Shown here: positions 23,642 through 35,999 of the stretch, piece by piece
How the letters are laid out: every line of letters starts with the position of its first letter
Numbering within the stretch: the first letter of the stretch is position 1
Notes under the pieces: model-generated
What the model was told of the DNA's origin: nothing
What the model saw: the letters and a program-made list of their open reading frames with translations, nothing else
The model's database searches: none
Assembly (NCBI RefSeq): GCF_021155765.1
Contig: NC_060118.1
Location: 5,704,001-5,768,000, forward strand
Reading direction: 5' to 3'
DNA from: Diprion similis
Lineage: Eukaryota; Arthropoda; Insecta; Hymenoptera; Diprionidae
DNA length: 64,000 nt
Position numbers and translations under genes: made by a program

Positions 23642-25511
23642 TCTCGTCGTCATTTCTCTGTTGATGGTCCTACGCTCTTTTTTAAGTGATTTTTGAGTTC
23701 CTGGGGTTCCGATTAGCCAAGAAACGGTCAAACAAATCAATTCGGAGACCAGAAATTTTCGGCTCCAAAAATCGCTAAAAAAGTAAGGCTAACCCCTTTG
23801 AATTTTTGGCGAAAATTTCGACCACTTTGAAAAGTGCTGAAATCAATTCGTTGGGGCACCATTCCGACGTAATTTCGCAAGAGAAATCGATTGAGCGCAG
23901 TCCCAATACGCTGCGAGCAACTGATCAAAAGTTACAGCCAAAAAACTGCAGAATTTCATCGTCATTTCTCTGCTGTTGGTCCTACGCTTATTTTGATGTG
24001 ATTTTCGAGGTCCGAGGGTCCCAATTAGCCAAGAAACGGTCATACAAATCAATTCGAAGACCAGAAATTTTCGACTCCAAAAATCGCAAAAAAGTAAGGC
24101 TAACCCCTTTGAATTTTTGGCGAAAATTTCGACCACTTTGAAAAGTGCTGAAATCAATTCGTTGGGGCACTATTCCGACGTAATTTCGCAAGAGAAATCG
24201 ATTAAGCGCAGTCCCAATACGCTGCGAGCAACTGATCAAAAGTTACAGCCAAAAAACTGCAGAATTTCATCGTCATTTCTCTGCTGTAGGTCCTACGCTT
24301 TTTTTGATGTGATTTTCGAGTTCCTGGGGTTCCGATTAGCCAAGAAACGGTCATACAAATCAATTCGGAGACCAGAAATTTTCGGCTCCAAAAATCGCAA
24401 AAAAGTAAGGCAAACCCCTTTGGATTTTTGCTGAAAATTTCGACGACTTTGAAAAGAGCTGCAACCAATTCTTTGAGGCACTATTCCGACGTAATTTTGC
24501 GAGAGAAATCGATTGAGCGCAGTCCCAATACGCTGCGAGCAACTGATCAAAAGTTACAGCCAAAAAACTGCAGAATCTCGTCGTCATTTCTCTGTTGATG
24601 GTCCTACGCTCTTTTTTAAGTGATTTTTGAGTTCCTGGGGTTCCGATTAGCCAAGAAACGGTCAAACAAATCAATTCGGAGACCAGAAATTTTCGGCTCC
24701 AAAAATCGCTAAAAAAGTAAGGCTAACCCCTTTGAATTTTTGGCGAAAATTTCGACCACTTTGAAAAGTGCTGAAATCAATTCGTTGGGGCACCATTCCG
24801 ACGTAATTTCGCAAGAGAAATCGATTGAGCGCAGTCCCAATACGCTGCGAGCAACTGATCAAAAGTTACAGCCAAAAAACTGCAGAATTTCATCGTCATT
24901 TCTCTGCTGTTGGTCCTACGCTTATTTTGATGTGATTTTCGAGGTCCGAGGGTCCCAATTAGCCAAGAAACGGTCATACAAATCAATTCGAAGACCAGAA
25001 ATTTTCGACTCCAAAAATCGCAAAAAAGTAAGGCTAACCCCTTTGAATTTTTGGCGAAAATTTCGACCACTTTGAAAAGTGCTGAAATCAATTCGTTGGG
25101 GCACTATTCCGACGTAATTTCGCAAGAGAAATCGATTAAGCGCAGTCCCAATACGCTGCGAGCAACTGATCAAAAGTTACAGCCAAAAAACTGCAGAATT
25201 TCATCGTCATTTCTCTGCTGTAGGTCCTACGCTTTTTTTGATGTGATTTTCGAGTTCCTGGGGTTCCGATTAGCCAAGAAACGGTCATACAAATCAATTC
25301 GGAGACCAGAAATTTTCGGCTCCAAAAATCGCAAAAAAGTAAGGCTAACCCCTTTGGATTTTTGCTGAAAATTTCGACGACTTTGAAAAGTGCTGCAACC
25401 AATTCTTTGGGGCAGTATTCCGACGTGATTTTGCGAGAGAAATCGATTGAGCGCAGTCCCAATACGCTGCGAGCAACTGATCATAAGTTACAGCCAAAAA
25501 ACTGCAGAATC
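23642..25511. repeat. Two adjacent copies of a three-monomer higher-order unit
   Basis: The order B-type, GAGGTCCGAGGG-type, A-type monomers occurs twice in a row with a period of 934-935 bp. The sequences at 23806-24141 and 24740-25075 encode the same 111-codon frame; the same segment recurs at 21628 and 26297, whole monomer numbers away. Confidence 0.75.
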
Positions 25512-28500
25512 TCGTCGTCATTTCTCTGTTGATGATCCTACGCTCTTTTTTAAGTGATTTTCGAGTTCCTGGGGTTCCGATTAGCCAAGAAACGGTCAAA
25601 CAAATCAATTCGGAGACCAGAAATTTTCGGCTCCAAAAATCGCTGAAAAAGTAAGGCTAACCCCTTTGAATTTTTGGCGAAAATTTCGACCTCTTTGAAA
25701 AGTGCTGAAATCAATTCGTTGGGGCACTATTCCGACGTAATCTCGCAAGAGAAATCGATTGAGCGCAGTCCCAATACGCTGCGAGCAACTGATCAAAAGT
25801 TACAGCCAAAAAACTGCATAATTTCATCGTCATTTCTCTGCTGTAGGTCCTACGCTTTTTTTGATGTGAGTTTCGAGTTCCTGGGGTTCCGATTAGCCAA
25901 GAAACGGAGTTACAAATCAATTCGAAGACCAGAAATTTTCGGCTCCAAAAATCGCAAAAAAGTAAGGCAAACCCCTTTGGATTTTTGCTGAAAATTTCGA
26001 CGAATTTGAAAAGAGCTGCAACCAATTCTTTGAGGCACTATTCCGACGTAATTTTGCGAGAGAAATCGATTGAGCGCAGTCCCAATACGCTGCGAGCAAC
26101 TGATCAAAAGTTACAGCCAAAAAACTGCAGAATCTCGTCGTCATTTCTCTGTTGATGGTCCTACGCTCTTTTTTAAGTGATTTTTGAGTTCCTGGGGTTC
26201 CGATTAGCCAAGAAACGGTCAAACAAATCAATTCGGAGACCAGAAATTTTCGGCTCCAAAAATCGCTAAAAAAGTAAGGCTAACCCCTTTGAATTTTTGG
26301 CGAAAATTTCGACCACTTTGAAAAGTGCTGAAATCAATTCGTTGGGGCACCATTCCGACGTAATTTCGCAGGAGAAATCGATTGAGCGCAGTCCCAATAC
26401 GCTGCGAGCAACTGATCAAAAGTTACAGCCAAAAAACTGCAGAATTTCATCGTCATTTCTCTGCTGTTGGTCCTACGCTTATTTTGATGTGATTTTCGAG
26501 GTCCGAGGGTCCCAATTAGCCAAGAAACGGTCATACAAATCAATTCGAAGACCAGAAATTTTCGACTCCAAAAATCGCAAAAAAGTAAGGCTAACCCCTT
26601 TGAATTTTTGGCGAAAATTTCGACCACTTTGAAAAGTGCTGAAATCAATTCGTTGGGGCACTATTCCGACGTAATTTCGCAAGAGAAATCGATTGAGCGC
26701 AGTCCCAATACGCTGCGAGCAACTGATCAAAAGTTACAGCCAAAAAACTGCAGAATTTCATCGTCATCTCTCTGCTGTTGGTCCTACGCTTATTTTGATG
26801 TGATTTTCGAGGTCCGAGGGTCCCAATTAGCCAAGAAACGGTCATACAAATCAATTCGAGGACCAGAAATTTTCGACTCCAAAAATCGCAAAAAAGTAAG
26901 GCTAACCCCTTTGAATTTTTGGCGAAAATTTCGACCACTTTGAAAAGTGCTGAAATCAATTCGTTGGGGCACTATTCCGACGTAATTTCGCAAGAGAAAT
27001 CGATTGAGCGCAGTCCCAATACGCTGCGAGCAACTGATCAAAAGTTACAGCCAAAAAACTGCAGAATTTCATCGTCATTTCTCTGCTGTAGGTCCTACGC
27101 TTTTTTTGATGTGATTTTCGAGTTCCTGGGGTTCCGATTAGCCAAGAAACGGTCATACAAATCAATTCGGAGACCAGAAATTTTCGGCTCCAAAAATCGC
27201 AAAAAAGTAAGGCTAACCCCTTTGGATTTTTGCTGAAAATTTCGACGACTTTGAAAAGTGCTGCAACCAATTCTTTGGGGCAGTATTCCGACGTGATTTT
27301 GCGAGAGAAATCGATTGAGCGCAGTCCCAATACGCTGCGAGCAACTGATCATAAGTTACAGCCAAAAAACTGCAGAATCTCGTCGTCATTTCTCTGTTGA
27401 TGATCCTACGCTCTTTTTTAAGTGATTTTTGAGTTCCTGGGGTTCCGATTAGCCAAGAAACGGTCATACAAATCAATTCGGAGACCAGAAATTTTCGGCT
27501 CCAAAAATCGCAAAAAAGTAAGGCTAACCCCTTTGGATTTTTGCTGAAAATTTCGACGACTTTGATAAGTGCTGCAACCAATTCTTTGGGGCATTATTCC
27601 GACGTAATTTTGCGAGAGAAATGGATTGAGCGCAGTCCCAATACGCTGCGAGCAACTGATCATAAGTTACAGCCAAAAAACTGCAGAATCTCGTCGTCAT
27701 TTCTCTGTTGATGGCCCTACGCTCTTTTTTAAGTGATTTTGGAGTTCCTGAGGTTCCGATTAGCCAAGAAACGGTCAAACAAATCAATTCGGAGACCAGA
27801 AATTTTCGGCTCCAAAAATCGCTAAAAAAGTAAGGCTAACCCCTTTGAATTTTTGGCGGAAATTTCGACGACTTTGAAAAGTGCTGAAATCAATTCGTTG
27901 GGGCACTATTCCGACGTAATTTCGCAAGAGAAATCGATTAAGCGCAGTCCCAATACGCTGCGAGCAACTGATCAAAAGTTACAGCCAAAAAACTGCAGAA
28001 TTTCATCGTCATTTCTCTGCTGTAGGTCCTACGCTTTTTTTGATGTGATTTTCGAGTTCCTGGGGTTCCAATTAGCCAAGAAACGGTCATACGAATCAAT
28101 TCGGAGACCAGAAATTTTCGGCTCCAAAAATCGCAAAAAAGTAAGGCTAACCCCTTTGAATTTTTGGCGAAAATTTCGACCACTTTGAAAAGTGCTGAAA
28201 TCAATTCGTTGGGGCACTATTCCGACGTAATCTCGCAAGAGAAATCGATTGAGCGCAGTCCCAATACGCTGCGAGCAACTGATCAAAAGTTACAGCCAAA
28301 AAACTGCAGAATTTCATCGTCATTTCTCTGCTGTAGGTCCTACGCTTTTTTTGATGTGATTTTCGAGTTCCTGGGGTTCCAATTAGCCAAGAAACGGTCA
28401 TACGAATCAATTCGGAGACCAGAAATTTTCGGCTCCAAAAATCGCAAAAAAGTAAGGCTAACCCCTTTGAATTTTTGGCGAAAATTTCGACCACTTTGAA

Positions 28501-31140
28501 AAGTGCTGAAATCAATTCGTTGGGGCACTATTCCGACGTAATCTCGCAAGAGAAATCGATTGAGCGCAGTCCCAATACGCTGCGAGCAACTGATCAAAAG
28601 TTACAGCCAAAAAACTGCAGAATTTCATCGTCATTTCTCTGCTGTAGGTCCTACGCTTTTTTTGATGTGAGTTTCGAGTTCCTGGGGTTCCGATTAGCCA
28701 AGAAACGGTCATACCAATCAATTCGGAGACCAGAAATTTTCGGCTCCAAAAATCGCAAAAAAGTAAGGCTAACCCCTTTGAATTTTTGGCGAAAATTTCG
28801 ACCACTTTGAAAAGTGCTGAAATCAATTCGTTGGGGCACTATTCCGACGTAATCTCGCAAGAGAAATCGATTGAGCGCAGTCCCAATACGCTGCGAGCAA
28901 CTGATCATAAGTTACAGCCAAAAAACTGCAGAATCTCGTCGTCATTTCTCTGTTGATGGTCCTACGCTCTTTTTTAAGTGATTTTTGAGTTCCTGGGGTT
29001 CCGATTAGCCAAGAAACGGTCAAACAAATCAATTCGGAGACCAGAAATTTTCGGCTCCAAAAATCGCTAAAAAAGTAAGGCTAACCCCTTTGAATTTTTG
29101 GCGAAAATTTCGACCTCTTTGAAAAGTGCTGAAATCAATTCGTTGGGGCACTATTCCGACGTAATTTCGCAAGAGAAATCGATTGAGCGCAGTCCCAATA
29201 CGCTGCGAGCAACTGATCAAAAGTTACAGCCAAAAAACTGCAGAATTTCATCGTCATTTCTCTGCTGTTGGTCCTACGCTTATTTTGATGTGATTTTCGA
29301 GGTCCTGGGGTCCCAATTAGCCAAGAAACGGTCATACAAATCAATTCGAAGACCAGAAATTTTCGGCTCCAAAAATCGCAAAAAAGTAAGGCTAACCCCT
29401 TTGAATTTTTGGCGAAAATTTCGACCACTTTGAAAAGTGCTGAAATCAATTCGTTGGGGCACTATTCCGACGTAATCTCGCAAGAGAAATCGATTGAGCG
29501 CAGTCCCAATACGCTGCGAGCAACTGATCATAAGTTACAGCCAAAAAACTGCAGAATCTCGTCGTCATTTCTCTGTTGATGGTCCTACGCTCTTTTTTAA
29601 GTGATTTTTGAGTTCCTGGGGTTCCGATTAGCCAAGAAACGGTCAAACAAATCAATTCGGAGACCAGAAATTTTCGGCTCCAAAAATCGCTAAAAAAGTA
29701 AGGCTAACCCCTTTGAATTTTTGGCGAAAATTTCGACCTCTTTGAAAAGTGCTGAAATCAATTCGTTGGGGCACTATTCCGACGTAATTTCGCAAGAGAA
29801 ATCGATTGAGCGCAGTCCCAATACGCTGCGAGCAACTGATCAAAAGTTACAGCCAAAAAACTGCAGAATTTCATCGTCATTTCTCTGCTGTAGGTCCTAC
29901 GCTTTTTTTGATGTGAGTTTCGAGTTCCTGGGGTTCCGATTAGCCAAGAAACGGTCATACAAATCAATTCGGAGACCAGAAATTTTCGGCTCCAAAAATC
30001 GCAAAAAAGTAAGGCTAACCCCTTTAGATTTTTGCTGAAAATTTCGACGACTTTGAGAAGAGCTGCAACCAATTCTTTGAGGCACTTTTCCGACGTAATT
30101 TTGCGAGAGAAATCGATTGAGCGCAGTCCCAATACGCTGCGAGCAACTGATCAAAAGTTACAGCCAAAAAACTGCAGAATCTCGTCGTCATTTCTCTGTT
30201 GATGGTCCTACGCTCTTTTTTAAGTGATTTTTGAGTTCCTGGGGTTCCGATTAGCCAAGAAACGGTCAAACAAATCAATTCGAAGACCAGAAATTTTCGG
30301 CTCTAAAAATCGCTAAAAAAGTAAGGCTAACCCCTTTGGATTTTTGCTGAAAATTTCGACGACTTTGAAAAGTGCTGCAAGCAATTCTTTGAGGCACTAT
30401 TCCGACGTAATTTTGCGAGAGAAATCGATTGAGCGTAGTCCTAATACGCTGCGAGCAACTGATCAAAAGTTACAGCCAAAAAACTGCAGAATTTCATCGT
30501 CATTTCTCTGCTGTAGGTCCTACGCTTTTTTTGACGGATTTTCGAGTTCCTGGGGTTCCGATTAGCCAAGAAACGGTCATACGAATCAATTCGGAGACCA
30601 GAAATTTTCGGCTCGAAAAATCGCAAAAAAGTAAGGCTAACCCCATTGGATTTTTGCTGAAAATTTCGACGACTTTGAAAAGTGCTGCAACCAATTCTTT
30701 GGGGCACTATTCCGACGTAATTTTGCGAGAGAAATCGATTGAGCGCAGTCCCAATACGCTGCGAGCAACTGATCATAAGTTACAGCCAAAAAAACTGCAG
30801 AATCTCGTCGTCATTTCTCTGTTGATGGTCCTACGCTCTTTTTTAAGTGATTTTTGAGTTCCTGGGGTTCCGATTAGCCAAGAAACGGTCAAACAAATCA
30901 ATTCGGAGACCAGAAATTTTCAGCTCCAAAAATCGCTAAAAAAGTAAGGCTAACCCCTTTGAATTTTTGGCGAAAATTTCGACCTCTTTGAAAAGTGCTG
31001 AAATCCATTCGTTGGGGCACTATTCCGACGTAAATTCGCAAGAGAAATCGATTGAGCGCAGTCCCAATACGCTGCGAGCAACTGATCAAAAGTTACAGCC
31101 AAAAAACTGCAGAATTTCATCGTCATTTTTCTGCTGTAGG

Positions 31141-33800
31141 TCCTACGCTTTTTTTGATGTGAGTTTCGAGTTCCTGGGGTTCCGATTAGCCAAGAAACGG
31201 TCATACAAATCAATTCGGGGACCAGAAATTTTCGACTCCAAAAATCGCAAAAAAGTAAGGCTAACCCCTTTGAATTTTTGGCGAAAATTTCGACCACTTT
31301 GAAAAGTGCTGAAATCAATTCGTTGGGGCACTATTCCGACGTAATTTCGCAAGAGAAATCGATTAAGCGCAGTCCCAATACGCTGCGAGCAACTGATCAA
31401 AAGTTACAGCCAAAAAACTGCAGAATTTCATTGTCATTTCTCTGCTGTAGGTCCTACGCGTTTTTTGATGTGATTTTCGAGTTCCTAGGGTTCCAATTAG
31501 CCAAGAAACGGTCATACAAATCAATTCAGAGACCAGAATTTTTCGGCTCTAAAAATCGCAAAAAAGTAAGGCTAACCCCTTTGAATTTTTGGCGAAAATT
31601 TCGACCTCTTTGAAAAGTGCTGAAATCAATTCGTTGGGGCACTATTCCGACGTAATCTCGCAAGAGAAATCGATTGAGCGCAGTCCCAATACGCTGCGAG
31701 CAACTGATCAAAAGTTACAGCCAAAAAACTGCAGAATTTCATTGTCATTTCTCTGCTGTAGGTCCTACGCTTTTTTTGATGTGATTTCCGAGTTCCTGGG
31801 GTTCCGATCAGCCAAGAAACGGTCATACAAATCAATTCGGAGACCAGAAATTTTCGACTCTAAAAATCGCAAAAAAGTAAGGCTAACCCCTTTGGATTTT
31901 TGCTGAAAATTTCGACGACTTTGAAAAGTGCTGCAACCAATTCTTTGGGGCACTATTCCGACGTAATTTTGCGAGAGAAATCGATTGAGCGCAGTCCCAA
32001 TACGCTGCGAGCAACTGATCATAAGTTAGAGCCAAAAAACTGCAGAATCTCGTCGTCATTCCTCTGTTGATGGTCCTACGCTCTTTTTTAAGTGATTTTT
32101 GAGTTCCTGGGGTTCCGATTAGCCAAGAAACGATCAAACAAATCAATTCGGAGACCAGAAATTTTCGGCTCCAAAAATCGCTAAAAAAGTAAGGCTAACC
32201 CCTTTGAATTTTTGGCGAAAATTTCGATCTCTTTGAAAAGTGCTGAAATCAATTCGTTGGGGCGATATTCCGACGTAATTTCGCAAGAGAAATCGATTGA
32301 GCGCAGTGCCAATACGCTGCGAGCAACTGATCAAAAGTTACAGCCAAAAAACTGCAGAATTTCATCGTCATTTCTCTGCTGTAGGTCCTACGCTTTTTTT
32401 GATGTGAGTTTCGAGTTCCTGGGGTTCTGATTAGCCAAGAAACGGTCATACAAATCAATTCGGAGACCAGAAATTTTCGGCTCCAAAAATCGCAAAAAAG
32501 TAAGGCTAACCCCTTTGGATTTTTGCTGAAAATTTCGACGACTTTGAAAAGAGCTGCAACCAATTTTTTGAGGCACTATTCCGACGTAATTTTGCGAGAG
32601 AAATCGATTGAGCGCAGTCCCAATACGCTGCGAGCAACTGATCAAAAGTTACAGCCAAAAAACTGCAGAATCTCGTCGTCATTTCTCTGTTGATGGTCCT
32701 ACGCTCTTTTTTAAGTGATTTTTGAGTTCCTGGGGTTCCGATTACCCAAGAAACGGTCAAACAAATCAATTCGGAGACCAGAAATTTTCGGCTCCAAAAA
32801 TCGCTAAAAAAGTAAGGCTAACCCCTTTGAATTTTTGGCGAAAATTTCGACCTCTTTGAAAAGTGCTGAAATCAATTCGTTGGGGCACTTTTCCGACGTA
32901 ATTTCGCAAGAGAAATCGATTGAGCGCAGTGCCAATACGCTGCGAGCAACTGATCAAAAGTTACAGCCAAAAAACTGCAGAATTTCATTGTCATTTCTCT
33001 GCTGTAGGTCCTACGCTTTTTTTGATGTGATTTTCGAGTTCCTGGAATTCCGATTAGCCAAGAAACGGTCATACAAATCAATTCGGAGACCAGAAATTTT
33101 CGGCTCCAAAAATCGCTGAAAAAGTAAGGCTAACCCCTTTGAATTTTTGGCGAAAATTTCGACCTCTTTGAAAAGTGCTGAAATCAATTCGTTGAGGCAA
33201 TATTCCGACGTAATTTCGCAAGAGAAATCGATTGAGCGCAGTCCCAATACGCTGCGAGCAACTGATCAAAAGTTACAGCCAAAAAACTGCAGAATTTCAC
33301 CGTCATTTCTCTGCTGTAGGTCCTACGCTTTTTTTGATGTGAGTTTCGAGTTCCTGGGGTTCCGATTAGCCAAGAAACGGTCATACAAATCAATTCGGGG
33401 ACCAGAAATTTTCGACTCCAAAAATCGCAAAAAAGTAAGGCTAACCCCTTTGAATTTTTGGCGAAAATTTCGACCACTTTGAAAAGTGCTGAAATCAATT
33501 CGTTGGGGCACTATTCCGACGTAATTTCGCAAGAGAAATCGATTAAGCGCAGTCCCAATACGCTGCGAGCAACTGATCAAAAGTTACAGCCAAAAAACTG
33601 CAGAATTTCATTGTCATTTCTCTGCTGTAGGTCCTACGCGTTTTTTGATGTGATTTTCGAGTTCCTAGGGTTCCAATTAGCCAAGAAACGGTCATACAAA
33701 TCAATTCAGAGACCAGAATTTTTCGGCTCTAAAAATCGCAAAAAAGTAAGGCTAACCCCTTTGAATTTTTGGCGAAAATTTCGACCTCTTTGAAAAGTGC
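31141..33800. repeat. Seven-monomer duplication with private variants
   Basis: The rare variants GCGTTTTTTGATG, GTTCCTAGGG and TTCAGAGACCAGAATTTTT occur together near 31456-31545 and again near 33636-33725, 2180 bp (seven monomers) apart. They are not seen elsewhere in the array, so one block was copied recently. Confidence 0.8.
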
Positions 33801-34199
33801 TGAAATCAATTCGTTGGGGCACTATTCCGACGTAATTTTGCGAGAGAAATCGATTGAGCGCAGTCCTAATACGCTGCGAGCAACTGATCAAAAGTTACAG
33901 CCAAAAAACTGCAGAATTTCATCGTCATTTCTCTGCTGTAGGTCCTACGCTTTTTTTGATGTGATTTTCGAGTTCCTGGGGTTCCGATTAGCCAAGAAAC
34001 GGTCAAACAAATCAATTCGGAGACCAGAAATTTTCGGCTCCAAAAATCGCTAAAAAAGTAAGGCTAACCCCTTTGGATTTTTGGCGAAAATTTTGACGAC
34101 TTTGAAAAGTTCTGGAATCAATTCTTTGACGCACTATTCCGACGTAATTTTGCGAGAGGAATCGATTAAGCGCAGTCCCAATACGCTGCGAGCGATAGC

Positions 34200-35800
34200 T
34201 CAAAAGTTACAGCCTAAAAACTTATGATTTTCATCGTCATTTCTCTGCTGCTGGTCGAACGCTCTTTTTGATGTGTTTCCTGAGTTCCTGGGGGTCGAAT
34301 TACTCTAGAGATGGTCATACAAATCGATTCCGAGACGACAGATTCTCGGCTCCGAAAATGACCAAAAAAGTAAGGCTTACCCCTTTGGATTTTTGGCGAA
34401 AATTTCGACGACTTTGAAAAGTGCTGGAATCAATTCTTTGACGCACTATTCCGACGTAATTTTGCGAGAGGAATCGATTAAGCGCAGTCCCAATACGCTG
34501 CGAGCGATAGCTCAAAAGTTACAGCCTAAAAACTTATGATTTTCATCGTCATTTCTTTGCTGCTGGTCAAACGCTCTCTTTGATGTGTTTTCTGAGTTCC
34601 TGGGGGTCGAATTACTCTAGAGATGGTCATACAAATCGATTCCGAGACGAAAAATTCTCGGCTCCGAAAATGACCAAAAAAGTAAGGCTTACCCCTTTGG
34701 ATTTTTGGCAAAAATTTCGACGACTTTGAAAAGTGCTGGAATTAATTCTTTGAGGCACTATTCCGACGTAATTTTGCGAGAGGAATCGATTGAGCGCAGT
34801 CCCAATACGCTGCGAGCGATAGCTCAAAAGTTACAGCCTAAAAACTTATGATTTTCATCGTCATTTCTCTGCTGCTGGTCGAACGCTCTTTTTGATGTGT
34901 TTTCTGAGTTCCTGGGGGTCGAATTACTTCAGAGATGGTCATACAAATCGATTCCGAGACGACAGATCCTCGGCTTCGAAAATGACCAAAAAAGTAAGGC
35001 TCACCCCTTTGGATTTTTGGCGAAAATTTCGACGACTTTGGAAAGTGCTGGAAATAATTCTTTTAGGCACTATTCCGACGTAATTTTGCGAGAGGAATCG
35101 ATTGAGCGCAGTCCCAATACGCTGCGAGCGATAGCTCAAAAGTTACATCCTGAAAACTTATGATTTTCATCGTCATTTCTCTGCTGCTGGTCAAACGCTC
35201 TTTTTGATGTGTTTTCTAAGTTCCTGGGGGTCGAATTACTCCAGAGATGGTCATACAAATCGATTCCGAGACGACAGATTCTCGGCTTCGAAAATGACCA
35301 AAAAAGTAAGGCTTACCCCTTTGGATTTTTGGCGAAAATTTCGACGACTTTGAAAAGTGCTGGAATCAATTCTTTGAGGCACTATTCCGACGTAATTTTG
35401 CGAGAGGAATCGATTGAGCGCAGTCACAATACGCTGCGAGCGATAGCTCAAAAGTTACAGCCTAAAAACTTATGATTTTCATCGTCATTTCCCTGCTGCT
35501 GGTCAAACGCTCTTTTTGATGTGTTTTCTGAGTTTCTGGGGGTCGAATCACTCTAGAGATGGTCATACAAATCGATTCCGAGACGACAAGTCCTCGGCTC
35601 CGAAAATGACCAAAAAAGTAAGGCTCACCCCTTTGGATTTCAGGCGAAAATTTTGACGACTTCTAAAAAGTCTGCATACTATTTTTTGATGCATCACTCC
35701 GACGTCATATTGCAAGAGGAATCGATTGGACGTAATCAGAATGCGATGCAAGCAACGTATGAGAAGTTACAGCTGAAAAACTGAAGATCTTCTTTGCAGT
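34200..35800. repeat. Right-edge subfamily of the satellite
   Basis: Five units spaced 312 bp apart (for example at 34315, 34627, 34939, 35251 and 35563) share private changes: GCGAGCGATAGCTCAAAAG, CTGCTGCTGGTC, GGGGGTCGAATTACT and AATCGATTCCGAGACGA. The last units decay rapidly towards 36000. Confidence 0.85.
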
Positions 35801-35999
35801 TTCTCTGCTGTTGGTCCTGCGCTCTTACTGATGTTCATTTTGCGTTGCTGGGAGTCAATTATTTCAGAAACGGTTATTCAAACTGATTCTGGAAGGAAAA
35901 ACTTCCGCCCTCGGAAATCACCAAAAAACCAAGGCTGTTTTTTCTGAATTTTTCATTCGAAAACTGATCGATTTTGAAAAATGCTTCAAGGGGGGAGAT

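Larger units (their letters stand above)
19260..34200. repeat. Homogenised satellite core built from two monomer types
   Basis: About 48 units. Two versions of each half-monomer occur. One has TTTTTGGCG...AAATCAATTCGTTGGGG with TTTCGCAAG, usually followed by TTCATCGTCATTTCTCTGCTG and TTTTTTTGATGTGA. The other has TTTTTGCTG...GCAACCAATTCTTTG with TTTTGCGAG, usually followed by CTCGTCGTCATTTCTCTGTTG and CTTTTTTAAGTGA. A third leader variant (TTATTTTGATG with GAGGTCCGAGGG) appears several times as part of larger repeated blocks. Confidence 0.85.

Noticed and set aside
19260-34200. CENP-B box in the satellite
   Set aside because: The best candidate, TTTCGAGTTCCTGGGGT, misses two essential bases of NTTCGNNNNANNCGGGN, so I do not call it.
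19017-35475. Dozens of open frames of 60-139 codons on both strands
   Set aside because: They repeat with the 311-bp period and occur on both strands at the same places. They lack protein-like conservation and are by-products of a satellite poor in stop codons.
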